From the NCBI GenBank assembly GCA_003504855.1, contig DNZD01000048.1:1-7501 (forward strand): 7,501 bases of DNA, written 5' to 3'. This DNA is from Cytophagales bacterium. GTDB lineage: Bacteria; Bacteroidota; Bacteroidia; Cytophagales; Cyclobacteriaceae. How positions within the stretch are numbered: position 1 is the stretch's first letter; each line of letters begins with the position of its first letter. Positions 1 through 5,587 of this stretch are shown here, in pieces. The notes beneath the pieces were generated by a model that worked only from the letters and a program-made list of their open reading frames with translations, ran no database searches and had not been told where the DNA came from. The translations under genes and the position numbers were made by a program.

Positions 1-1
1 G

Positions 2-172
2 GTAGCAGACGAAATCATTCTGGAACTAAAGGCAATTGAGTCTATACTGCCGGTTCATCGTGCCCAACTTATTAGCTACCTTAAACTTGCCAATAAGAGG
101 TTAGGATTTCTAATAAACTTCAACGAACACCTGCTCAAGAAAGGGTTTTATCGATTTGTAAATGGCCTTTGA
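2..172 (+). CDS. GxxExxY family protein, C-terminal fragment (5' end outside window)
   Basis: The reading frame is open from the left edge and ends at TGA 170-172, giving the last 56 residues of a protein whose start lies outside the window. The fragment has the hallmarks of the GxxExxY family (PDDEXK_3-like, about 120-130 residues when complete). An E-L-K triad at fragment residues 8-10 sits in a hydrophobic strand (IILELKAIE) and matches the ExK half of a PD-(D/E)xK nuclease-like site. It is followed by a PVHRAQLISYLKL helix and the typical ending GFLINFN. The name-giving GxxExxY motif and any upstream catalytic Asp would lie outside the window. Family members are small proteins of unknown physiological role with a predicted nuclease fold; no activity can be claimed here. 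A GC-rich 8-bp repeat starts two bases after the stop. Family assignment is firm; function is not. Confidence 0.85.
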   Translation, partial: VADEIILELKAIESILPVHRAQLISYLKLANKRLGFLINFNEHLLKKGFYRFVNGL

Positions 173-174
173 TC

Positions 175-206
175 CTTTGCGCCTCCGCGCCTCCGCGGCA
201 AAATTT
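175..206. repeat. Short 8-bp tandem repeat downstream of the GxxExxY gene
   Basis: Four consecutive 8-base blocks can be laid out: CTTTGCGC (175-182), CTCCGCGC (183-190), CTCCGCGG (191-198) and CAAAATTT (199-206). The first three share the pattern CTYYGCGS; the fourth is a diverged or boundary unit. The block is much richer in GC than the AT-rich sequence after it and starts two bases after the GxxExxY stop. The 125 bases between that stop and the next gene hold nothing else I can identify, and no recognisable promoter. From memory, similar CTTTGCG-type strings occur near GxxExxY genes in other bacteria, but I could not check this. The block might be a dispersed repeat or a 3' structural element. 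Confidence 0.55.
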
Positions 207-297
207 ACCTCTTAAACCCTTCGCTGATCCCAAATAAAAATACTGCTATGTGATCTCCGCATCTTCAGTATCTTACCCTTACCAAACCGCTTCTACC

Positions 298-3200
298 ATG
301 AAACCATCTCACCTGCTTCCTTTGGTCATCTTATTTGCATGGGTCAATACAACACTGGCTCAATCACCTGTCCCTGCCTACGACTCCCGCTACTATGACA
401 AACTCGAATGGCGCAACATCGGTCCCCTCCGCGGCGGTCGCTCATTGGGCTCGTCGGGAAGTCCGGGTCGCCCCAATGAATATTATTTCGGGGCTACGGG
501 CGGTGGTCTGTGGAAAACAACCGACGGCGGTCAGGAATGGGGACCAGTTACGGATGGAAAGATTTCCTCGTCGTCTATTGGTGCCGTCGCTGTGGCTGAA
601 ACCAACCCGGACATTGTATATATCGGCGGAGGAGAAACCCAACTCCGAGGCAGCATTACCCAAGGTGATGGTGTATACAAAACCACCGACGGTGGCAAGA
701 CCTGGCGCTCCCTGGGATTAAAAGAAACCCAGGCCATCGCCCGTATCCGTGTACATCCGACTAATCCGGACATTGTATATGTGGCCGCTCTTGGTCACCC
801 GTATGGCGACAACGAAGAACGGGGTGTGTTTAAGTCTATTGATGGCGGTAACACCTGGAAAAAGGTTTTGTTCGTGAGCCCTAAAGCAGGCGCTGCTGAC
901 CTCATTATTGATCGCAACAATCCTAAGGTATTATACGCCACCACCTGGCAGGTATATCGTCGCACCTGGAAGATGTGGGGCGGTGGACCGGATTGCAAAC
1001 TCTGGAAATCTGAAAATGGCGGCGAGACCTGGATTGATCTTTCGAAGAACCCGGGTATGCCGGAAGGTCCTTTGGGCAAAATCGGTATCACCGTATCACC
1101 CGCCGACAGCCACCGGCTCTGGGCTATTGTCGAAGCCAATGAAGGCGGGGTGTTCCGGAGTGACGACGGCGGAGCAACCTGGAAACGCACCAACGACGAA
1201 CGCAAACTGCGCCAACGTGCATTTTATTATTCAAGAATTTATGCCGACCCCCTTGATCGGGAAACGGTTTACTGTCTGAATGTGGAGTTCTTTAAGTCCA
1301 CGGACGGCGGCAGCAAGTTTGACCGCATCCAGACCAAACATGGCGATCACCACGACTTGTGGATCGACCCTAACAACAACCAACGCATGATCCTCAGCGA
1401 TGATGGTGGCGGTGTGGTATCAGTCAATGGAGGAAAGTCCTGGACAGATCAGGATTACATCACCACACAATTATATCACGTCACCACCACCAACCATGTA
1501 CCGTATCACGTTGCCGGTGCACAACAGGACAATTCCACCATTGCTATTCCCAGCGATGGTTGGGATCATGCCGATGTGCTGGGCGCCTGGGGCTATGATG
1601 TGGGCGGCGGCGAAAGTGGATACATCACCTCACATCCGCTGAACCCTGACATATTCTATGCCGGCAGTCAGGGTGCATTGTTGACAAAACTGGATCGCAC
1701 CACCGGACAGATGCGCGATATACAAGTCTATCCCCGATTCTTTTCCGGCGAGCCGGCCAGCGAGTTGCCAGAGCGGTGGCAATGGACGTATCCGATTGTA
1801 TTCTCCCCTCTGGATCCCAAAGTACTGTTCACCTGCTCACAACACGTGTGGAAAACCACCGACGATGGTCAAAGCTGGGAGAAGATCAGTCCGGATCTTA
1901 CGTACGCAGACCCGGAGACACTGGGCGTATCCGGCGGTATCATCACCCGTGATATGAACGGTCCGGAGATTTATGCTACCGTGTTTGCGCTCGCGCCATC
2001 GTTCCATGACATCAACACCATTTGGGCCGGATCGGATGATGGCAAGATTAATATCACCCGCAATGGCGGCAAGACCTGGACCGACATCACGCCGAAAGAT
2101 CTTCCCAAGAATTCGGTGGTAGCCATCATCGATGAGTCACGTCATACTGCAGGCACCGCCTATGTAGCTGCCTTCCGGTATCAGGTAGACGACCGTCAGC
2201 CCTATGTATTCCGCACGACCGACTATGGCAAGACCTGGACCAAGATTGTGAATGGTATCAAAGACGGACACTTTGCCCGTTCGGTCCGTGAAGATCATAT
2301 GCGTCCCGGTTTGTTGTTCCTCGGTACTGAGCATGGGGCTTATGTTTCCTTCAATGCCGGTGACAATTGGCAATCGTTGCAGTTGAATTTGCCCGATACC
2401 CCCATCCGTGACCTGGTGGTAAAAGACAATGATGTAGTGCTTGGTACCCATGGCCGCGGATTCTGGATATTGGATGATATTCAGCCGTTGCGGCAGTTGA
2501 CACCGGAGTTGATGAAACAGGATGCGATTTTGTTTCAACCGGCCGATGCGATCCGTGGTGTTTATAATGCCGTGTTTCAGTATTACCTGAAGAATAAGGT
2601 GGACACTGTGAAGATTGATATTCTCGATGAGAAGGGAGGGATCGTGCAAACCTTTAAAGGCACCAAGCCCGAGTACAAGCCCGATCCGAACATACCCCGG
2701 TGGGAGCGCGAGCCGAACGGTCCGACCACTGCCGTGGGATTAAATACGTTTTCATGGAATCTCCGGTATCCCGGTGCCACCGTGTTCGAAGGCATGATCT
2801 TGTGGGGCGCCAATCCCCGCAGCGGACCGAAGGCACCGATTGGAAACTATCAGGTGCGATTGACTACTGGTAGTTATTCGAAGACCTGGCCGTTTAAAGT
2901 GAAGATGGACCCGAACCTGAAAGGCGTTACGGAAGCTGACCTTCAGGAGACATTTACACTGGCTATGAAGATCCGCGATCGCGAGAGCGCTGGCAACGAA
3001 GCGGTGATCCGAATCCGGGAGATACGCAAGCAACTCGAAGCAGGACTGAAAGAGACGAGCGATCAGATGATCACCTCGTATGCCAAAGACCTGATTGCGA
3101 AGCTCACCGCCATTGAAGAAGACCTGTATCAGGTGCGCAACCGGAGCAGTCAGGATCCTTTGAATTTCCCCATCAAACTGGGTAACCGGATCTCTGCCGT

Positions 3201-3387
3201 GCGTCGCAGTCTCGAGACCGGTGAGGGTAAACCCACTGCTGGTGTATATAAGGTGTTCGATGAGTTGAGCAAAGAGCTCGATGGTCAGTTGATGAAACTG
3301 GACAACACGCTGAAAGCTGGTATTGATGGCCTCAATCCGATGCTGATGAACAAGCAGATGAAGGGGATTATTGACAAAAAGAAGTGA
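298..3387 (+). CDS. Secreted BNR/Asp-box beta-propeller protein (VPS10/sortilin-like, 'glycosyl hydrolase' family)
   Basis: This encodes a 1029-residue exported protein. The ATG at 298 was chosen over an upstream in-frame GTG at 250 because it gives a clean signal peptide: MKPSH, a hydrophobic stretch to about residue 20, and probable cleavage after A21. No Shine-Dalgarno is visible. Eleven Asp-box/BNR motifs (S/T-x-D-x-G-x-T-W type) lie at about residues 73-81, 128-136, 179-187, 237-245, 287-295, 333-341, 375-382, 519-527, 587-594, 639-647 and 684-691. They mark blades of one large or two tandem beta-propellers. THGRGFWILDD (717-727) closes the propeller part. A beta-rich domain (about 740-870) and a helical, charged tail (about 878-1029) follow, as in full-length relatives of about 1000-1100 residues in Bacteroidota and other phyla. 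These are usually annotated as glycosyl hydrolase or VPS10/sortilin-like, but no enzyme activity is established and I see no convincing catalytic set. No type IX secretion C-terminal domain is apparent, so periplasmic or surface location is inferred. Confidence 0.9.
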   Translation: MKPSHLLPLVILFAWVNTTLAQSPVPAYDSRYYDKLEWRNIGPLRGGRSLGSSGSPGRPNEYYFGATGGGLWKTTDGGQEWGPVTDGKISSSSIGAVAVAETNPDIVYIGGGETQLRGSITQGDGVYKTTDGGKTWRSLGLKETQAIARIRVHPTNPDIVYVAALGHPYGDNEERGVFKSIDGGNTWKKVLFVSPKAGAADLIIDRNNPKVLYATTWQVYRRTWKMWGGGPDCKLWKSENGGETWIDLSKNPGMPEGPLGKIGITVSPADSHRLWAIVEANEGGVFRSDDGGATWKRTNDERKLRQRAFYYSRIYADPLDRETVYCLNVEFFKSTDGGSKFDRIQTKHGDHHDLWIDPNNNQRMILSDDGGGVVSVNGGKSWTDQDYITTQLYHVTTTNHVPYHVAGAQQDNSTIAIPSDGWDHADVLGAWGYDVGGGESGYITSHPLNPDIFYAGSQGALLTKLDRTTGQMRDIQVYPRFFSGEPASELPERWQWTYPIVFSPLDPKVLFTCSQHVWKTTDDGQSWEKISPDLTYADPETLGVSGGIITRDMNGPEIYATVFALAPSFHDINTIWAGSDDGKINITRNGGKTWTDITPKDLPKNSVVAIIDESRHTAGTAYVAAFRYQVDDRQPYVFRTTDYGKTWTKIVNGIKDGHFARSVREDHMRPGLLFLGTEHGAYVSFNAGDNWQSLQLNLPDTPIRDLVVKDNDVVLGTHGRGFWILDDIQPLRQLTPELMKQDAILFQPADAIRGVYNAVFQYYLKNKVDTVKIDILDEKGGIVQTFKGTKPEYKPDPNIPRWEREPNGPTTAVGLNTFSWNLRYPGATVFEGMILWGANPRSGPKAPIGNYQVRLTTGSYSKTWPFKVKMDPNLKGVTEADLQETFTLAMKIRDRESAGNEAVIRIREIRKQLEAGLKETSDQMITSYAKDLIAKLTAIEEDLYQVRNRSSQDPLNFPIKLGNRISAVRRSLETGEGKPTAGVYKVFDELSKELDGQLMKLDNTLKAGIDGLNPMLMNKQMKGIIDKKK

Positions 3388-3439
3388 GTAGAGAATAGAG
3401 CTTGGGACTTAGGACTTAGGGGTTAGGAATTAGGACATG
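3384..3439. repeat. Degenerate 7-bp tandem repeat (GGACTTA type) after the propeller gene
   Basis: The spacer can be read in strict steps of seven bases. GTGAGTA at 3384 contains the TGA stop of the preceding gene. It is followed by GAGAATA (3391), GAGCTTG (3398), GGACTTA (3405), GGACTTA (3412), GGGGTTA (3419), GGAATTA (3426) and GGACATG (3433). The core 3405-3436 is the best-conserved part. No promoter or gene explains it. It could be a replication-slippage microsatellite or a copy of a dispersed intergenic repeat; the similarity to TTAGG telomere repeats is coincidental. It lies 26 bases upstream of the acetyltransferase start. Confidence 0.6.
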
Positions 3440-3464
3440 GTGGAATAGATAGTGGATAATTGAC

Positions 3465-3989
3465 ATGAATCCCCCCAACCTTCACTTACGTCCCGCAACG
3501 ATGGCGGATGCACCAGCCATCTGGCAAATCTTCCAGCAGGCTATAGCCCAGCGCAAGCGCGATGGGAGTAAGCAATGGCAGAACAATTACCCGAATGAAA
3601 GCACGGTCCGGGAGGACATTGAGAAAGGTTACTGTTTTGTACTGACTGAAAATAAACAGGTCGTGGCCGTTGCGGCGGTGATCTTTGAACCGGAGCCGGC
3701 ATATGACAAGATTGACGGAGCCTGGCTCACCCACGGTGACTACGCCGTGGTTCATCGCCTGGCGCTGGCCGATGCAGTTAAAGGCAGGGGTATGGCCGCG
3801 AAGTTGTTCCAATTAATTGAGCCGTTGTGTGTGAACCGCGGATTTTACAGTATCAAAATTGATACGTATTTTGACAATGCGCCCATGTTGCATCTCCTGA
3901 AAAAGCTGGGATATGCATATTGTGGAGAGGTGTTTTTCAATGGGGCCGTGTGTAAGGCTTTTGAGAAGGTGTTGAAGAAGGTGAGTTGA
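3465..3989 (+). CDS. GNAT-family N-acetyltransferase
   Basis: This is a 174-residue single-domain GNAT protein, the usual length for the family. It is expected to move an acetyl group from acetyl-CoA to an amine on an unknown small molecule or protein in the cytoplasm. The N-terminal strand LHLRPAT (residues 6-12) followed by a helix is the usual GNAT opening and supports the ATG at 3465 rather than the internal ATG at 3501. The acetyl-CoA pyrophosphate loop (motif A) is VHRLALADAVKGRGMA at residues 96-111, with the Q/RxxGxG/A pattern present as VKGRGMA. Motif B follows as IDTYFDNAPMLHLLKKLGY (132-150). An insert around EPAYDKIDGAWLTHGDY (78-93) lies before motif A and may help form the substrate pocket. 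The substrate cannot be predicted. No clear ribosome binding site is visible. The 7-bp repeat lies just upstream, and a small dyad lies in the 66-base gap to the next gene. Confidence 0.9.
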   Translation: MNPPNLHLRPATMADAPAIWQIFQQAIAQRKRDGSKQWQNNYPNESTVREDIEKGYCFVLTENKQVVAVAAVIFEPEPAYDKIDGAWLTHGDYAVVHRLALADAVKGRGMAAKLFQLIEPLCVNRGFYSIKIDTYFDNAPMLHLLKKLGYAYCGEVFFNGAVCKAFEKVLKKVS

Positions 3990-4021
3990 GTGGTGCATAT
4001 TGAAGGTCACCCGGTCAAGGA

Positions 4022-4042
4022 TTGAATAGTCAACTTATTCAA
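4022..4042. promoter_or_regulatory. AT-rich inverted repeat just before the DUF3667-like gene
   Basis: TTGAATA (4022-4028) and TATTCAA (4036-4042) form a perfect 7-bp inverted repeat around a 7-base loop. It ends 13 bases before the ATG at 4056. No T-tract follows, so it is not a standard intrinsic terminator for the acetyltransferase gene. It could be an operator-like dyad or a weak 5' leader hairpin of the next gene. Short AT-rich dyads also arise by chance. Confidence 0.3.
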
Positions 4043-4055
4043 CATAATCAGTTAT

Positions 4056-4808
4056 ATGGAAAGCAATGTTCAGGATGAGAAAAAGGAAGTGGTATCAGAG
4101 CTGATCGGCTTTGACCTGGGCAAGTTGAAGAACACCGTCGTGGATCTTACACTTCGGCCCGGACCTGCCATAGCCGAGTTTGCGCAGGGAGATCGGAGCA
4201 AGTACCTGACACCGATTACTTATTACCTGCTGATTTTTGGTTTCTCTTTCTTTTTGGATTCAGTTACTGGTGTGGGTGAATATGTACTAAAGCGGTCCGA
4301 AATGGGTAATAGCTTTGTGAAGGGAATTGAGCAGGCGGAAGCCATTGACGGAACGGTGATTGTTAAGGACAAGGCGGCCTTGACCGATCAGATTAATACG
4401 GATGTGCAAAGTTTCATGGCGCGCAGGGAAGTTCAGCTTCTACTGATGTTGCCGGGGTTATTGTTGTGTCAGTGGTTGTTCTTCCGACATACCGGGAAAT
4501 CCTTTTTGCACAATGCGTATTTTGCTCTGTTTACCATGAGTCAATACGTGCTGCTAGTCCTGCCGTTTTACGTTTTATTCTATATATCACGCGATATATT
4601 TTATTTTACAAACCTGACAGTTAGTTTAGTTGTGCCGGTCATTTATTGTACCTATGCCGGGGTTGGATTTTATCCTATGGAACTAAAAAAACTGGCACTT
4701 CGGAATGTCCTGCTTTATGCGTCTGTAATAGCCATTAGTGGAATTCTCAGTGCTGTCCTGGTTATCAGTATTGCAGGCAGTGCCTTCGTGGACCATTTGC
4801 ACAAGTAG
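4056..4808 (+). CDS. DUF3667-like integral membrane protein lacking the zinc-ribbon
   Basis: This encodes a 250-residue inner-membrane protein of unknown function. The N-terminal signature FDLGKLKNTVVDLTLRPG then EFAQGDRSKYLTPITYYLL (about residues 19-59) matches the conserved start of DUF3667 proteins: an 'RPG', about ten residues later 'GxRxKYLxPxxY', then a membrane segment. Hydrophobic segments lie at about 51-70, 126-143, 153-176, 183-203 and 217-241. A soluble loop of some 55 residues (71-125) separates the first two. Many family members begin with a CxxC-type zinc ribbon. This one has no Cys before position 138, and an in-frame TGA at 4023-4025 leaves no room for such a domain upstream. 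No Shine-Dalgarno is visible; the start is preceded by AT-rich sequence and a dyad. There is no functional link to the neighbouring genes. Membrane location is confident, the DUF3667 assignment good, and function unknown. Confidence 0.8.
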   Translation: MESNVQDEKKEVVSELIGFDLGKLKNTVVDLTLRPGPAIAEFAQGDRSKYLTPITYYLLIFGFSFFLDSVTGVGEYVLKRSEMGNSFVKGIEQAEAIDGTVIVKDKAALTDQINTDVQSFMARREVQLLLMLPGLLLCQWLFFRHTGKSFLHNAYFALFTMSQYVLLVLPFYVLFYISRDIFYFTNLTVSLVVPVIYCTYAGVGFYPMELKKLALRNVLLYASVIAISGILSAVLVISIAGSAFVDHLHK

Positions 4809-4819
4809 CGATCAAGTAG

Positions 4820-4859
4820 ATGAAAACCAATCCTCTTGTCGATGGTTTCATGATGAAAC
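4820..4859 (+). other. Three-part complementary segment: two mutually exclusive small hairpins
   Basis: GGTTTCAT (4844-4851) can pair with ATGAAAACC upstream (4820-4828, with one bulged A). It can also pair with ATGAAAC immediately downstream (4853-4859), but not with both at once. The segment starts 12 bases after the stop of the DUF3667-like gene. Neither hairpin is GC-rich or followed by a clear T-run, so a terminator role is doubtful. Chance is a real alternative. Confidence 0.25.
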
Positions 4860-4868
4860 GTTTATGGC

Positions 4869-4946
4869 ATGGATGATGTAAAGGCCAGGCAGGAAAAACT
4901 TAAGACAGTGATTAAGCAGTGGATAAAAGTGATGGATCAGAAATAA
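4869..4946 (+). CDS. Possible 25-residue small ORF upstream of the YCII-like gene
   Basis: A short frame runs from ATG 4869 to TAA 4944-4946. It encodes a Lys-rich peptide with helical character (starts MDDVKARQEKLK, ends WIKVMDQK). It stops 26 bases before the YCII-like start, a spacing that would suit a leader peptide or a co-transcribed small gene. No ribosome binding site is clear and I recognise no family. It could equally be a chance frame or a remnant of a lost gene. Confidence 0.15.
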   Translation: MDDVKARQEKLKTVIKQWIKVMDQK

Positions 4947-4972
4947 GTTACTCAACTTAAAAAGCAGTACTT

Positions 4973-5350
4973 ATGAAAGAGTTTATGCTTTACATCCGCA
5001 ATGAAAAGGATGCAAAAAGATCATTGTCCGACGATCAGCACCTGGCCTTCATCAGGCAGTGCGAGGTGTTTATCGGTGTGCTGAAGAAAGAGAACAAGTT
5101 GATCGCGGCCCAGCCCATCGTGCGCGAGGAGGTGGTGTTGAAGAAAGTGGATGGTGCCTGGGTGGAGCGCAATATTGCATCAGACAGCGAGACGCAGGTG
5201 GGTCATTATCACATTCGTGCTGCCGACCTGGACGAGGCGATCTGCATCGCAAAAGAGAATCCGGAATTTACCTTCGTGCCATCCGCGAGCATTGAAGTGC
5301 GTCCGATTAAGATGAGGGAGGAAGAGACGGGGTTTGTATATCCGAAGTAA
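4973..5350 (+). CDS. YCII-related domain protein
   Basis: This is a 125-residue soluble protein of the YCII/DGPF-related family, small dimeric alpha/beta proteins with a ferredoxin-like fold. The opening strand KEFMLYIRNE (residues 2-11) leads to a helix with the family-typical His (H23 in DDQHLAFIRQCEVFIGVLKKENKL, described over 20-43). The second half has GHYHIRAADLDEAICIAKENPEF (about 77-99), matching the usual 'Y-x-hydrophobic-x-A-x-s/d-l-x-E-A' plus Pro end of the long helix. The final strand is SIEVRPI (106-112). The family contains uncharacterised proteins and some enzyme-like members, so no reaction is assigned. A weak AG-rich stretch (AAAAAGCAG, about 4959-4967) lies just before the ATG. 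In other genomes DGPF/YCII genes often sit near ECF sigma factors, but none is visible here. A strong GC stem-loop begins 14 bases after the stop. Confidence 0.88.
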   Translation: MKEFMLYIRNEKDAKRSLSDDQHLAFIRQCEVFIGVLKKENKLIAAQPIVREEVVLKKVDGAWVERNIASDSETQVGHYHIRAADLDEAICIAKENPEFTFVPSASIEVRPIKMREEETGFVYPK

Positions 5351-5363
5351 GTGGGTGTGTGCA

Positions 5364-5384
5364 GGCCGGTGTTCTTCACCGGCC
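5364..5384 (+). terminator. GC-rich 8-bp stem-loop after the YCII-like gene
   Basis: GGCCGGTG (5364-5371) and CACCGGCC (5377-5384) form a perfect 8-bp stem around the 5-base loop TTCTT. It is the strongest local hairpin I found in the window and lies 14 bases after the YCII-like stop, where a terminator would be expected. The only T-run (TTTT, 5401-5404) starts 16 bases past the stem, so a standard intrinsic terminator is not fully supported. It may instead be a 3'-end stabiliser, or part of the structured region that follows. Confidence 0.5.
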
Positions 5385-5587
5385 GGGTGGTTCCATTTCG
5401 TTTTAGGGATTTGCATTCGGTTGCATATATGACAGCCTGTTTAGCCCCCGTACCAGCCGTTGTTGGTGGTAGCCGTTTCGGCGTCACCGCATCTACTGAA
5501 AGATCGCCTGAAACGGGCGATAAATTACCAATCATCCTTTAGAACTATTTTCTGATCTGATACATCGGGAAATAAACCATAGGTTAT
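5385..5587. other. Structured intergenic region with nested inverted repeats
   Basis: No convincing gene is seen here, but several dyads are. TGCA arms flank TTCGGT (about 5412-5425). TACCA (5451-5455) faces TGGTA (5467-5471). CCGTTTCGGCG (5473-5483) is complementary to CGCCTGAAACGG (5505-5516) except for one bulged base. ATCGCC (5503-5508) can instead pair with GGCGAT (5516-5521) around a 7-base loop, so the last two pairings compete. From about 5522 to the ATG at 5588 the sequence becomes AT-rich and may hold the promoter of the next gene, although no clear TAnnTTTG element is present. I do not recognise a known riboswitch, tmRNA, tRNA or attC pattern. It could be a small RNA, a long 3'/5' untranslated region or a dispersed repeat. 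Confidence 0.35.

Noticed and set aside
250..297. In-frame GTG start 16 codons upstream for the propeller gene
   Set aside because: The extension would put a polar stretch before the signal peptide; the ATG at 298 begins a normal signal sequence.
2137..2649. Minus-strand 170-residue frame inside the propeller gene
   Set aside because: It is a shadow of the well-supported plus-strand coding sequence and shows no domain.
3405..3436. Telomere-like TTAGG repeat
   Set aside because: Resemblance to TTAGG telomeres is coincidental: the period is seven bases and degenerate, the site is internal and flanked by ordinary bacterial genes.
3465..5350. A three-gene operon or defence cassette made of the GNAT, DUF3667-like and YCII-like genes
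   Set aside because: The genes share direction only; the gaps are 66 and 164 bases, the families are unrelated, and no known defence or toxin-antitoxin pairing is recognisable.
5440..5525. tRNA, tmRNA, cobalamin riboswitch or integron attC site
   Set aside because: The dyads do not give a cloverleaf, no B12-box, tag-peptide or attC core bases are present, and the arm spacing does not fit these elements.
5209..5535. Minus-strand 108-residue frame across the YCII-like 3' end and the structured gap
   Set aside because: It lies largely opposite the YCII-like gene or in hairpin-rich DNA, matches no family I recognise and has no clear ribosome binding site. A conserved repeat would explain the open frame better.
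5351..5542. Plus-strand 63-residue frame starting at GTG right after the YCII-like stop
   Set aside because: It contains the strong GC stem-loop, has no ribosome binding site or recognisable domain, and is best read as stop-free structured intergenic DNA.
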